Counted from the first letter of the stretch, positions 1 through 9,266 are shown. The stretch: 64,000 nucleotides of DNA from Desulfacinum sp. (GCA_014359885.1 JACIYN010000016.1:62001-126000); one strand, 5' to 3'. Made by a program: numbers and translations. Notes: generated by a model not told the origin, from the letters alone.

Positions 1-427
1 GGGTGCAGTAGTCCGGCTTGGAAGCCGAAGATGCACTCTGAAGGTGGGACGAAGGCCCGAGCGCCTGCTTCTCCTCGTAGTTTCGGATGGCCAGCTTCAG
101 TGCTTCCGCTCCCAGATTGGAGCAGTGGAGCTTGTTTTTCGGAAGCCCCTCCAGGGCGTCCGCCACGGCCTTGTTGGTGATCTTCTTCGCCTCTTCCAGG
201 GTTTTCCCTTTCGCCATCTCACTGACCATACTGGAAACGGCGATGGCCGCCACGCACCCGAAAGTGTTGAACTTCACATCCTCCAGGCGCCCGTCCCTGA
301 CCTTGATATAGAAGGTCATCATGTCGCCGCAGACGGGATTGCCCACTTCGCCCACGCCATCGGCGTCTTCAAGCACTCCCGCGTTCCTCGGATTCGTAAA
401 ATGATCCATCACGATCTGGCTGTACAT
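1..427 (-). CDS. iscU: IscU/NifU-type Fe-S cluster scaffold protein (3' end outside window)
   Basis: Reading the minus strand from the ATG at 427 gives 142 residues with no stop before the window edge. The three scaffold cysteines are visible in NPVCGDMM, NTFGCVAA and LHCSNLG, with the aspartate after the first cysteine that is typical of IscU. This family builds [2Fe-2S]/[4Fe-4S] clusters in the cytoplasm for transfer to apoproteins. A Shine-Dalgarno (AGGAGAGG) precedes the ATG. The visible chain already runs past the usual IscU core into an Ala/Ser-rich linker ending in PDYCT, so a C-terminal extension (as in NifU) is likely but not visible. It is the last gene of the operon seen here; its start overlaps the upstream regulator by 59 nt. 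Confidence 0.92.
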   Translation of the reverse strand, partial: MYSQIVMDHFTNPRNAGVLEDADGVGEVGNPVCGDMMTFYIKVRDGRLEDVKFNTFGCVAAIAVSSMVSEMAKGKTLEEAKKITNKAVADALEGLPKNKLHCSNLGAEALKLAIRNYEEKQALGPSSHLQSASSASKPDYCT

Positions 428-863
428 GGTCCTCTCCTTTTCCTCCCATGAGGGTATCTTCCATCTCCAGGAGGTCCTGGTAGGTGTAGGAATCGAGCGT
501 GTCCCGGATGGCCCTTTCGACGTCCACCCACACGCACCGGGTGGCGCAGAAGGGGGCCCTCCGGCACTTTTCGGGGTCGTCCGTGCAGGGCACCAGGTTC
601 TGACCCCTTTCCAGAACGTCCACCACTCGGCCCACTGTGATGAGGCGGGGCTCCATGGTCAGCAGGTAACCGCCCTTGACGCCTCGCACGCTCTCGATCA
701 GGCCGGCCAGTTTCAATGGAATTACCAACTGCTCCAGGTACTTGACCGATACCTGCTGCCGCCTGGCGATGTCGGCCAGCTGAACGGGACCCTGGCCGTA
801 GTGGCGGGCCATGTCCAGGACCAGCCTGGTGCCGTAGCGGCTCTTGGTGGACATCTTCACCAT
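369..863 (-). CDS. iscR: Rrf2/IscR-family Fe-S-sensing transcription regulator
   Basis: 164-residue winged-helix protein. The N-terminal segment (STKSRYGTRLVLDMA, then QLADIARRQQVSVKYLEQL) is the Rrf2 helix-turn-helix. Cysteines at about 93, 100, 106 and 110 form the cluster-binding motif, though the spacing (C-x6-C-x5-C-x3-C) differs slightly from E. coli IscR. Members sense Fe-S cluster status and repress or activate isc genes. The start at 863 is chosen because GGGGGAG lies seven bases upstream; the frame stays open further upstream without a better site. It sits between the desulfurase-like gene and iscU, so autoregulation of this operon through the palindrome at 2356-2368 is plausible. 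The stop lies 59 nt inside iscU, a long overlap. Confidence 0.88.
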   Translation of the reverse strand: MVKMSTKSRYGTRLVLDMARHYGQGPVQLADIARRQQVSVKYLEQLVIPLKLAGLIESVRGVKGGYLLTMEPRLITVGRVVDVLERGQNLVPCTDDPEKCRRAPFCATRCVWVDVERAIRDTLDSYTYQDLLEMEDTLMGGKGEDHVQPDRDGSFYESEERGSA

Positions 864-882
864 CGTCTTCTCCCCCCGACTT

Positions 883-2058
883 TCAGGCCGCGGTCTTTTT
901 CCGCCACACGGGCGAAAAGGAGCGGAGCCGGTCCACGGCCTTGGTGAGCACATCCACGGTGTAAGTTGCCTCGTCCAGGGTGTTGTCGGGGCCCAGCGTA
1001 AAGACCACCGACCCCTGGGCCACGGCGGCGTCCATTCCGATGGCGATCAGTACGGGGGAGGTCTTCAGGGCCTTGGAGGCGCACGCCGATCCGGTGCTGG
1101 CGTACACCCCGTTTTGAGCCAACAGGAAGATCAGGGCTTCCCCCTCCACGCCCTCGAAACAGAAGCTGGCATGGCCCGGCAGGCGCTGTTCCGGATGCCC
1201 GGTGTGATGCACCCGTGGGACGGCTCCCAGAACGCCTTCCACCAGCGCATGGCGCAGCGTCTGCAGGTGCGCCGCCTTCTTTTCCAGTTCGCCTTGGGCC
1301 AGTTCCGCCGCCTTGCCCAAAGCCACGATGCCCGGAACGTTTTCCGTTCCGGCCCGGCGCCCGTTTTCCTGGATGCCGCCGTGGATGAGGGGCACAAAGC
1401 GGAGACGATCCCTGAAAAAGAGGGCTCCGGTGCCTTTCGGCGCGCCCAGGGCGGGGCCCGAAAGGCTCAAAAGATCCACCCCCAGCGCTTCCACGTCCAC
1501 GGGCACCTGGCCCACCGTGGCCACCGCGTCCGTGTGAAAAAGGACGCCTTTTTCGCGGCAGATGGCCGAGAGCTCCGCCACGGATTGCAGGGTGCCGATC
1601 TCGTTGTTGCCGTGCATGATGGACACGAGCACCGTGTCGTCCGTGATGGCCCGCCGCAGCCGCTCCGGGTCCACAAGACCGGTCTCGGTCACCGGAAGGA
1701 ACGTCACCTCGAAGTCGTGGAACCTTTCCAGGTAGCGGGCCGCGTTGAGTACCGAATGGTGCTCGATGGCCGACACAATGATGTGGCGCCCCTTCCTCAG
1801 GTTGGCCAAAGCGGCGCCCTTGACGGCCAGGTTGTTGCTCTCCGCGCCCGAAGAGGTGAAGAGCACCTCCTTCGGTTTCGCGTGGATGAGCGAGGCCACC
1901 TTTTCGCGCGCCTCGTCCGCCGCCGCCTTGATGACGAAACCCCTGTCGTAGACGCTGGACGGGTTCTCGAACGCCTCCGCGAAGTACGGCAGCATGGCCT
2001 CCAAGGCCTCCCGGCGCACCGGGGTCGCCGACGCATGGTCCAAATAGACTTTCTTCAT
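883..2058 (-). CDS. Cysteine desulfurase (NifS/IscS) homologue lacking PLP-binding residues
   Basis: 391-residue fold-type I aminotransferase-class protein co-linear with IscS/NifS. Retained are EHHS (residues 99-102), NNEIGT (151-156), the Asp of HTDA (177) and the persulfide cysteine in STGSAC (326). The Schiff-base Lys is absent: where the family has SGHKFYGPKG this protein has SGPALGAPKG, placing Pro202-Ala203 at the His-Lys site. The PLP-contacting Gln (usual DAAQ) is Ala180, the phosphate loop TSGATES reads TSSGAES, and the substrate-binding Arg (usual GSIRF) is Val352. It probably cannot do normal PLP-dependent cysteine desulfuration; a scaffold or sulfur-relay role on the persulfide Cys is an inference. 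A lysine-less IscS is known from Archaeoglobus. It lies 11 nt after the TusA-like gene. Confidence 0.85.
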   Translation of the reverse strand: MKKVYLDHASATPVRREALEAMLPYFAEAFENPSSVYDRGFVIKAAADEAREKVASLIHAKPKEVLFTSSGAESNNLAVKGAALANLRKGRHIIVSAIEHHSVLNAARYLERFHDFEVTFLPVTETGLVDPERLRRAITDDTVLVSIMHGNNEIGTLQSVAELSAICREKGVLFHTDAVATVGQVPVDVEALGVDLLSLSGPALGAPKGTGALFFRDRLRFVPLIHGGIQENGRRAGTENVPGIVALGKAAELAQGELEKKAAHLQTLRHALVEGVLGAVPRVHHTGHPEQRLPGHASFCFEGVEGEALIFLLAQNGVYASTGSACASKALKTSPVLIAIGMDAAVAQGSVVFTLGPDNTLDEATYTVDVLTKAVDRLRSFSPVWRKKTAA

Positions 2059-2069
2059 CAGAAGCTCCT

Positions 2070-2324
2070 TCAATGGCGCTTTCGTATGTAAAGCCGGTAA
2101 CAATCGTTTTCCTCGTCCTCGCCGATCCCGATGAACTCCTGGCCGTTCTTGGCGCACCATGCGGGAATGTCCTCCAGGGCGCCGTCGTAGTCGGTCAGGA
2201 TTTCCAGGACCTGCCCTTCCCGAAGGTCCCGGATCAGTTCCACCGGTTCCAGCAGGTGCATGGGACACATGCGGTAGACCAAATCCACCGTGGCATCGGC
2301 TTGACAATCTTTGACGAACTTCAT
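2070..2324 (-). CDS. TusA/SirA-like sulfur carrier protein
   Basis: 84 residues. The CPMHLLEP motif around Cys20 matches the CPxP-type signature of TusA/SirA sulfur carriers, with Cys20 as the expected persulfide carrier, followed by the usual beta-alpha-beta-alpha layout ending in LYIRKRH. Members accept sulfane sulfur from desulfurases or other donors and pass it on in tRNA thiolation, molybdenum-cofactor or dissimilatory sulfur pathways. It is the first gene of the operon and lies 11 nt upstream of the desulfurase homologue, so the two probably interact. A second cysteine near the start (Cys7) is not part of the family motif. Acceptor and donor here are inferred. Confidence 0.85.
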   Translation of the reverse strand: MKFVKDCQADATVDLVYRMCPMHLLEPVELIRDLREGQVLEILTDYDGALEDIPAWCAKNGQEFIGIGEDEENDCYRLYIRKRH

Positions 2325-2355
2325 AGCCGCCTCCTAAGGTGCGCGGTTTAATTCC

Positions 2356-2368
2356 TAGTAATTTACTA
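2356..2368. promoter_or_regulatory. Palindromic operator candidate (Rrf2/IscR site)
   Basis: TAGTAATTTACTA is a perfect 13-bp palindrome just downstream of the -10 element of the operon that encodes the Rrf2 regulator. Placement across the transcription start suits repression. Assignment to IscR is an inference from position and operon content. Confidence 0.5.
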
Positions 2369-2369
2369 T

Positions 2370-2398
2370 AGTATAGAAACCCCCCGGAGCCGAGGCAA
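2370..2398 (-). promoter_or_regulatory. Sigma70-type promoter of the Fe-S assembly operon
   Basis: On the minus strand TTGCCT (2398-2393) is followed after 17 bp by TATACT (2375-2370), about 45 bp upstream of the tusA-like start. The region is much more AT-rich than its surroundings. Confidence 0.7.
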
Positions 2399-2432
2399 TG
2401 GCGGCCGGTGAAAAAGATGGGGACCCGGGTTC

Positions 2433-2459
2433 TTGACGTACGCCGAATGTTGGTATACG
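2433..2459 (+). promoter_or_regulatory. Possible promoter for the sulfotransferase gene
   Basis: TTGACG (2433-2438) and TATACG (2454-2459) are separated by 15 bp; a 17-bp spacing would give TACGAA. It lies about 130 bp upstream of the TTG start in the 269-bp region divergent from the Fe-S operon. Spacing is short, so this is tentative. Confidence 0.35.
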
Positions 2460-2593
2460 AAATGCACCATGTGAACCTTTTCCCGTTGGATGAATCCAGT
2501 ACCTTGCGGGCCATCTTGCTGAACTGAATCGTGCGACGGGAAGGAACGGGCGGCAGGGCGTGAGGGGCCCTGCCGAAGGAAAGGAAGGAAGCG

Positions 2594-3346
2594 TTGCTAA
2601 GAGCGGAGACGAAAATCGTAGCCCTCTGGGCCGTACCCCGGTCGGTTTCCACGGCCTTTGAACGGATGATGATGGAGCGGGGGGACTTTACGGTCCTCCA
2701 TGAGCCGTTTTCCTATTATTACTACTACAGTGCCGAGCGAGTGAGCCGGCGTTTTGAACACGAACCGGGAACGCCGGATTACGCCTTTTCCCGAATCCTG
2801 GAATCCATCGAGCGGAAGGCCCAGGACGGCCCGGTCTTTTTCAAGGACATGGCCTACCACGTGGGACCTCATTTGGACGCGGACTTTCTGCGCCGCTTTA
2901 TCAATGTCTTTCTCATCCGGGACCCTGCCAGGGCGCTTCCGTCCCTTTTTCACGTGTGGCCGGATTTCACATGGGAAGAGGCGGGCTACGAGGCCTTGGA
3001 GCACGCCTTTCGCATGGCGGCGGAGATCACCGGCCGGACTCCCCTGGTTTTGGACGCGGCGGATCTGCTGGAACACCCCAAGGAGCTGGTGGAGGCGTTT
3101 TGCCGGTTCGTGGGCATTGAGTTCCTGCCGGAGGCTTTGGAATGGCAGCCGGGCGACCGGCCGGAGTGGAAGGTGTGGAGTTCCCAGGGCTGGCACGAGG
3201 AGGCCGCGTCCCGGTCGGGGTTCAGGAAGGGCGGGGTCAAGCGTTACACGCCCGTGGACGGCGATCCCCACCTGGCAAAGGCCTACGAAAAGGCCCTTCC
3301 CATCTACCTGCGCATGGCTGCCGAGCGGGTAAAGGTAGGACGGTGA
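2594..3346 (+). CDS. Sulfotransferase-family protein
   Basis: 250 residues starting at TTG, chosen because GGAAGGAAG lies directly upstream and no suitable ATG precedes the first motif. The N-terminus (IVALWAVPRSVSTAFERM) resembles the 5'-phosphosulfate-binding loop of PAPS-dependent sulfotransferases, and VFLIRDPARALPSLF resembles the 3'-phosphate-binding strand and helix. It is predicted to move a sulfuryl group from PAPS to an unknown hydroxyl or amino acceptor in the cytoplasm. The acceptor cannot be read from sequence. Its TGA stop overlaps the GTG start chosen for the following ABC ATPase gene, so the two are probably co-translated. Remote relatives are annotated only as P-loop or sulfotransferase-like proteins. 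Confidence 0.72.
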   Translation: MLRAETKIVALWAVPRSVSTAFERMMMERGDFTVLHEPFSYYYYYSAERVSRRFEHEPGTPDYAFSRILESIERKAQDGPVFFKDMAYHVGPHLDADFLRRFINVFLIRDPARALPSLFHVWPDFTWEEAGYEALEHAFRMAAEITGRTPLVLDAADLLEHPKELVEAFCRFVGIEFLPEALEWQPGDRPEWKVWSSQGWHEEAASRSGFRKGGVKRYTPVDGDPHLAKAYEKALPIYLRMAAERVKVGR

Positions 3347-4557
3347 AAACCATGGCATATGCCGGTCCCAAGATCCAGGTCAGGAATCTATGGAAGATTT
3401 TCGGGAACCTTTCCGGCGAGGCAGCGGCGCTGCTGGCCGGGAACCCCGAAGCAGCGGTTGAGGATCTGCCCCTGGACGGGTGCACGGCGGCCGTGCGAGC
3501 GGTGGATTTTCACGTGAACGAAGGCGAGATCTTCGTGATCATGGGCCTTTCGGGAAGCGGTAAATCCACGCTCCTTCGTTGCCTCAACGGCATCATCGAG
3601 CCCACCTGCGGGGAGGTGCTCATCGACGGAGAAAGGGTGGGGGCCATGACGCCCAAGCGCCTTCGGGCCCTTCGCCAGCAGAAGATGGCCATGGTCTTTC
3701 AGCATTTCGCGCTGCTGCCCTACCGCTCCGTGCTGGACAATGTGGCGTTCGGCCTGGAGCTCCAGGGCGTGGGCAAGAAGGAGCGGCGCCGCCGGGCGCG
3801 GGAGGTGCTGGATCTGGTGGGGTTGGCCGACTGGGAGAGGTACTTGCCGGCGGAGCTGAGCGGCGGCATGCAGCAGCGGGTGGGCCTGGCCCGCGCCTTG
3901 GCTGTGGACCCGGAGATCCTGCTCATGGACGAGGCCTTCAGCGCCTTGGACCCCTTGATCCGCCGCCAGATGCAGGATGAGTTCCTCAAGCTGGTGGAGA
4001 TCGTCAAGAAGACCATCGTCTTCATCACCCACGACCTGGACGAGGCCCTGCGACTGGCCGATCGCATCGCCGTCATGAAGGAAGGCCGGATTGTGCAGAT
4101 CGGAACCCCCGAGCAGATCGTGATGGATCCGGCCGACGACTACGTGGAGGAGTTCGTGGGAGCGGTTTCCCGCACCCGCGTGATCGCCGCCCGCAACATC
4201 ATGGCGGAACCCCGCCATTGGATCTCCCCGCAGGACAGGGATCCCCGGGAGCTGCTCCGCCACATGGACCGGCACAACCTGGAGTGCGTCTTCGTCACCG
4301 ATACCGCCCGCCGCCTGGTGGGGGTCCTTACGCGGGAGGATCTGTCCGGGGTGGACCGGCCGCCGTGGGATGCCGTGCCGTCCAATCGCTCAGCCCGGGT
4401 GCCGGCCGTGCCGCCCGACGCTCCCCTGAGCGAGGTGGTGGAGCGGGCGGCCGCCACGTCCAAACCCATCCCCGTGCTGGACGAAAGGGGCCGGATCCTG
4501 GGCGTCATCTCCCGCAGCCGACTGCTCCGGGAACTGTCCCACGGCCTGAAGGCCTAA
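3343..4557 (+). CDS. Glycine betaine/proline-type ABC transporter ATPase with CBS domains (orphan)
   Basis: 404 residues. Walker A GLSGSGKST (about 68-76), Q-loop MVFQHFALLPYRSV, signature LSGGMQQRVGLARAL, Walker B ILLMDEAFSALD and H-loop FITHD are intact, and the C-terminal 120 residues form a tandem CBS pair. This is the architecture of OpuAA/ProV ATPases, whose CBS domains sense ionic strength or nucleotides. No permease or binding-protein gene is adjacent, so the partners must be elsewhere or the function differs. The GTG at 3343 overlaps the upstream stop and has AAAGGT at good spacing; an ATG at 3352 is the alternative. Co-transcription with the sulfotransferase is likely. Confidence 0.87.
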   Translation: MKTMAYAGPKIQVRNLWKIFGNLSGEAAALLAGNPEAAVEDLPLDGCTAAVRAVDFHVNEGEIFVIMGLSGSGKSTLLRCLNGIIEPTCGEVLIDGERVGAMTPKRLRALRQQKMAMVFQHFALLPYRSVLDNVAFGLELQGVGKKERRRRAREVLDLVGLADWERYLPAELSGGMQQRVGLARALAVDPEILLMDEAFSALDPLIRRQMQDEFLKLVEIVKKTIVFITHDLDEALRLADRIAVMKEGRIVQIGTPEQIVMDPADDYVEEFVGAVSRTRVIAARNIMAEPRHWISPQDRDPRELLRHMDRHNLECVFVTDTARRLVGVLTREDLSGVDRPPWDAVPSNRSARVPAVPPDAPLSEVVERAAATSKPIPVLDERGRILGVISRSRLLRELSHGLKA

Positions 4558-4659
4558 AATCCTGCCCGACCATGGCTCTTCCGCTTCAAAAGGCCGGGGA
4601 ATCTTCGGCCTCTTCCTCGTCAGATTCTTTCGCAGTCCGACCGACCCTGATCGTCCTTG

Positions 4660-7093
<2,434 letters not shown>

Positions 7094-7103
7094 GACGCGG
7101 TTC

Positions 7104-7135
7104 GAGCGCAGGGGCGCCTCGGAACCCCTGCGCTC
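7104..7135. terminator. Hairpin between convergent genes
   Basis: An 11-bp perfect stem (GAGCGCAGGGG and complement, 10-nt loop) fills the gap between the malic enzyme stop and the leuA stop. There is no T-run, so intrinsic termination is uncertain, but position suggests a bidirectional end. Confidence 0.5.
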
Positions 7136-7144
7136 CGATCCCGG

Positions 7145-8659
7145 TCAGGCGTTGCCGTTGGCGAAGAAGCGGTTGAAGGCGTTCACGTAGGCGCGGGCGC
7201 TGGCCTCGATCACGTCCGGGCTGGTGCCGATGCCCGAATAGATGCTTCCTTCGATTTCCACCCGCACCATGGCCTCTCCCAGGGCGTCCTTTCCCATGGT
7301 GACCGCCTTGAGGTCGTAGTCCCGGAGCTTTCCGGTCTGTCCCACGATCCGCTCGATGCAGTTGAAGACGGCGTTCACCGGGCCGTTTCCCGTGGCGGCG
7401 TCGGTGATCTTCTCCCCGTCCTTGATGAGGGTCACGGACGCCAGGGGCTGCATGGTGTTGCCGCTCATGATCTGGAGGCTGTCGAAGGTATAGGTTTCAC
7501 TGACCTTGGTCAGTTCGATCTCCACGATGGTGGCCAGATCCTGGCTGGAGATCTCCTTTTTGCGGTCGGCCACGTTGAGGAAGCGCTTGTGGACCCTCTG
7601 GAACTGCTCGTCGGTGAGCTCATAGCCCAGTTCCTTCAGCTTGTGCTTCAGGGCGGCTCGGCCGGATCGGGCGGTGAGCACCAGGCTGTGGGCCTTGATG
7701 CCCACGTCCTCGGGGCGGATGATTTCGTAGGTGGACCGATCCTTCAGGATGCCGTCCTGGTGAATGCCCGACGAATGGGCGAAGGCGTTGGATCCCACGA
7801 TGGCCTTGTTGGGCTGAACGGGAATGTTCATGAGCCGGCTCACCATGCGGCTGGTGCGGTAGATCTCCCGGGTGTTGATGGTGGTGTGGGCGTCGAAGAA
7901 GGATTCCCGGGTGCGGATGGCCATGACGATCTCTTCCAGGGACGCGTTTCCGGCGCGCTCTCCCACGCCGTTGATGGTACATTCCACCTGTTCCGCGCCG
8001 TTTCGGACCGCCGCCAGGCTGTTGGCCACCGCCAGGCCCAGGTCGTTGTGGCAATGGACGCTCAGGATGACCTTGTCCAGGGCCGGCACCTTCTCCCGCA
8101 GGTTCCGGATGAGCTCCCCGTACTGTTCCGGGAGGGCGTAGCCCACCGTGTCCGGCACGTTGATGACGGTGGCCCCGGCGCGGATGCACGCCTCGATCAC
8201 GCGGCAAAGATATTCGAAGTCGCTCCGGGAGGCGTCCTCAGTGGAATATTCCACGTCTTCACAGTACTTCTTGGCATACTTCACCGCTTCCACCGCCTGC
8301 TGGAGGGCGCTTTCCCGGTCCCGGCGAAGTTTCTTCTGGAGATGGATGTCGGAGGATCCCAAAAAGACGTGGATTCGGGGACGTTCCGCCTTCTTCACGG
8401 CCTCCCAGGCGATGTCGATGTCCTGCTGGACGGCCCGGGCGAGACCGGCAATGACCGGTCCCTTCACCTGTTCCGCCACCGTCTGCACCGCCTTCAGGTC
8501 TTCCGGCGACGAGCACGGGAATCCGGCTTCGATCACGTCCACTCCCAGTCGCGCCAATTGTTCCGCAATTTCCAGCTTCTGCCTCCGATTGAGCTTGGCT
8601 CCAGGGACCTGCTCGCCATCCCTCAGGGTGGTGTCGAAAATATGGATCTTTCGGCTCAT
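7145..8659 (-). CDS. leuA: 2-isopropylmalate synthase
   Basis: 504 residues. The N-terminal HMGL-like TIM barrel carries FDTTLRDGEQVPGA, the metal-binding HCHNDLGLAVANSLAA and the GVGERAGNASLEE segment; the C-terminal regulatory domain begins near residue 390 and would bind leucine for feedback inhibition. It condenses acetyl-CoA with 2-ketoisovalerate, the first committed leucine step. The ATG at 8659 gives a standard N-terminus behind GGAGAAAGGAA. A second in-frame ATG at 8764 has a near-ideal AAAGGAGGT and would add 35 residues, so the start is not settled. A leucine-rich leader peptide and intrinsic terminator upstream (8801-8957) predict transcription attenuation. No leuBCD follows inside the window. 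Confidence 0.96.
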   Translation of the reverse strand: MSRKIHIFDTTLRDGEQVPGAKLNRRQKLEIAEQLARLGVDVIEAGFPCSSPEDLKAVQTVAEQVKGPVIAGLARAVQQDIDIAWEAVKKAERPRIHVFLGSSDIHLQKKLRRDRESALQQAVEAVKYAKKYCEDVEYSTEDASRSDFEYLCRVIEACIRAGATVINVPDTVGYALPEQYGELIRNLREKVPALDKVILSVHCHNDLGLAVANSLAAVRNGAEQVECTINGVGERAGNASLEEIVMAIRTRESFFDAHTTINTREIYRTSRMVSRLMNIPVQPNKAIVGSNAFAHSSGIHQDGILKDRSTYEIIRPEDVGIKAHSLVLTARSGRAALKHKLKELGYELTDEQFQRVHKRFLNVADRKKEISSQDLATIVEIELTKVSETYTFDSLQIMSGNTMQPLASVTLIKDGEKITDAATGNGPVNAVFNCIERIVGQTGKLRDYDLKAVTMGKDALGEAMVRVEIEGSIYSGIGTSPDVIEASARAYVNAFNRFFANGNA

Positions 8660-8800
8660 GGTCGATTCCTTTCTCCGGGTGGTGTTCTTGTTTCGGTTTC
8701 CGTTCTTCGTGGTGCTCAACGGACCACAGGCATCACACAAATCCACTGGGCCATCCAGTCCCATGCCCATCACCTCCTTTCCGCTTGGTCTCGGGCCGAT

Positions 8801-8838
8801 CCCAATAAAAAAGGCCATGGGGTGGAACCCATGGCCTT
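8801..8838 (-). terminator. Leucine attenuator terminator upstream of leuA
   Basis: On the minus strand an 11-bp perfect stem (AAGGCCATGGG with CCCATGGCCTT, 6-nt loop) is followed by TTTTATT. It lies between the leader-peptide stop and leuA. A competing pairing is visible: the leader segment GGTGGGGGAACCC (around 8888-8900) can pair with GGGTTCCACC inside the terminator (8819-8828 region), as expected for an antiterminator. Confidence 0.85.
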
Positions 8839-8861
8839 CGCGTCCTTGTTGCTTGTTGCCG

Positions 8862-8957
8862 TTACGTGGCGCACACACGGAAGACGAAGGGTTCCCCCAC
8901 CTGGGTCCCGAGGCTAAGCAACAGGAGCAATAGCAGGCTAAGCAGGTTGCGGGACAT
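8862..8957 (-). CDS. leuL: Leucine leader peptide (leuA attenuator)
   Basis: 31-residue ORF. Residues 4-16 read NLLSLLLLLLLSL, ten leucines in twelve positions, encoded by mixed codons including rare CTA and TTG. GAAGGAAG lies about seven bases before the ATG. The stop falls about 24 nt before the terminator stem. When charged tRNA-Leu is scarce the ribosome should stall on these codons, letting the antiterminator form and leuA be transcribed; with ample leucine it would reach the end and the terminator folds. This is the classical amino-acid attenuation arrangement. The peptide itself needs no function. Confidence 0.88.
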   Translation of the reverse strand: MSRNLLSLLLLLLLSLGTQVGEPFVFRVCAT

Positions 8958-9014
8958 GCTGGTCTTCCTTCGTCTTTCCCGGGCCGGCTGGCGCTTTCCG
9001 GCGCCCCGGTCCGA

Positions 9015-9146
9015 TCAAATGCTCAGGGCGATCCAAAACGAGACGGCGATTTCCACAAAAAAGAGAAAGGCGTAGAGCACGTACTTATGGAGGGGGAAAT
9101 CCTCGATGATTCGGTTCGCCTCTTCCATCACACGGATTGCGTCCAT
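9015..9146 (-). CDS. Small single-pass membrane protein (unknown)
   Basis: 43 residues. The first 20 are charged and helical (MDAIRVMEEANRIIEDFPLH); residues 22-43 form one hydrophobic span (YVLYAFLFFVEIAVSFW and following). GCAGGAGGG stands six to ten bases before the ATG, and a sigma70-like promoter lies upstream at 9221-9248. It is the first ORF upstream of the leuA leader, 57 nt before it, so it may share the leu transcript. I do not recognise a family. Good ribosome-binding site and a clean transmembrane segment support a real gene, but its short length leaves doubt. Confidence 0.5.
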   Translation of the reverse strand: MDAIRVMEEANRIIEDFPLHKYVLYAFLFFVEIAVSFWIALSI

Positions 9147-9196
9147 GAGGCCCTCCTGCACCGTGAACCGCCGTTGAAACCCGATGCCGCGTTTCC

Positions 9197-9225
9197 TTGT
9201 GCACTGCCGATCGCCTCACTAATAT
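9197..9225 (+). promoter_or_regulatory. Promoter of cca
   Basis: TTGTGC (9197-9202), 17-bp spacer, TAATAT (9220-9225), about 40 bp before the cca ATG. It overlaps the divergent promoter for the leuA side. Confidence 0.55.
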
Positions 9226-9248
9226 AGGAGAGCCGAAGGGCAGATCAA
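9220..9248 (-). promoter_or_regulatory. Promoter of the small ORF/leuA leader region
   Basis: Minus strand TTGATC (9248-9243), 16-bp spacer, TATATT (9226-9221). It overlaps the -10 of the divergent cca promoter, so the two directions share the AT-rich core and may exclude each other. Confidence 0.6.
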
Positions 9249-9266
9249 GCAAAAAGTGGAGAGAGG

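Noticed and set aside
883..2652. Longer desulfurase reading frame running up to 2652
   Set aside because: It runs through the TusA-like gene and the promoter; the family start MKKVYLDHAS is at 2058.
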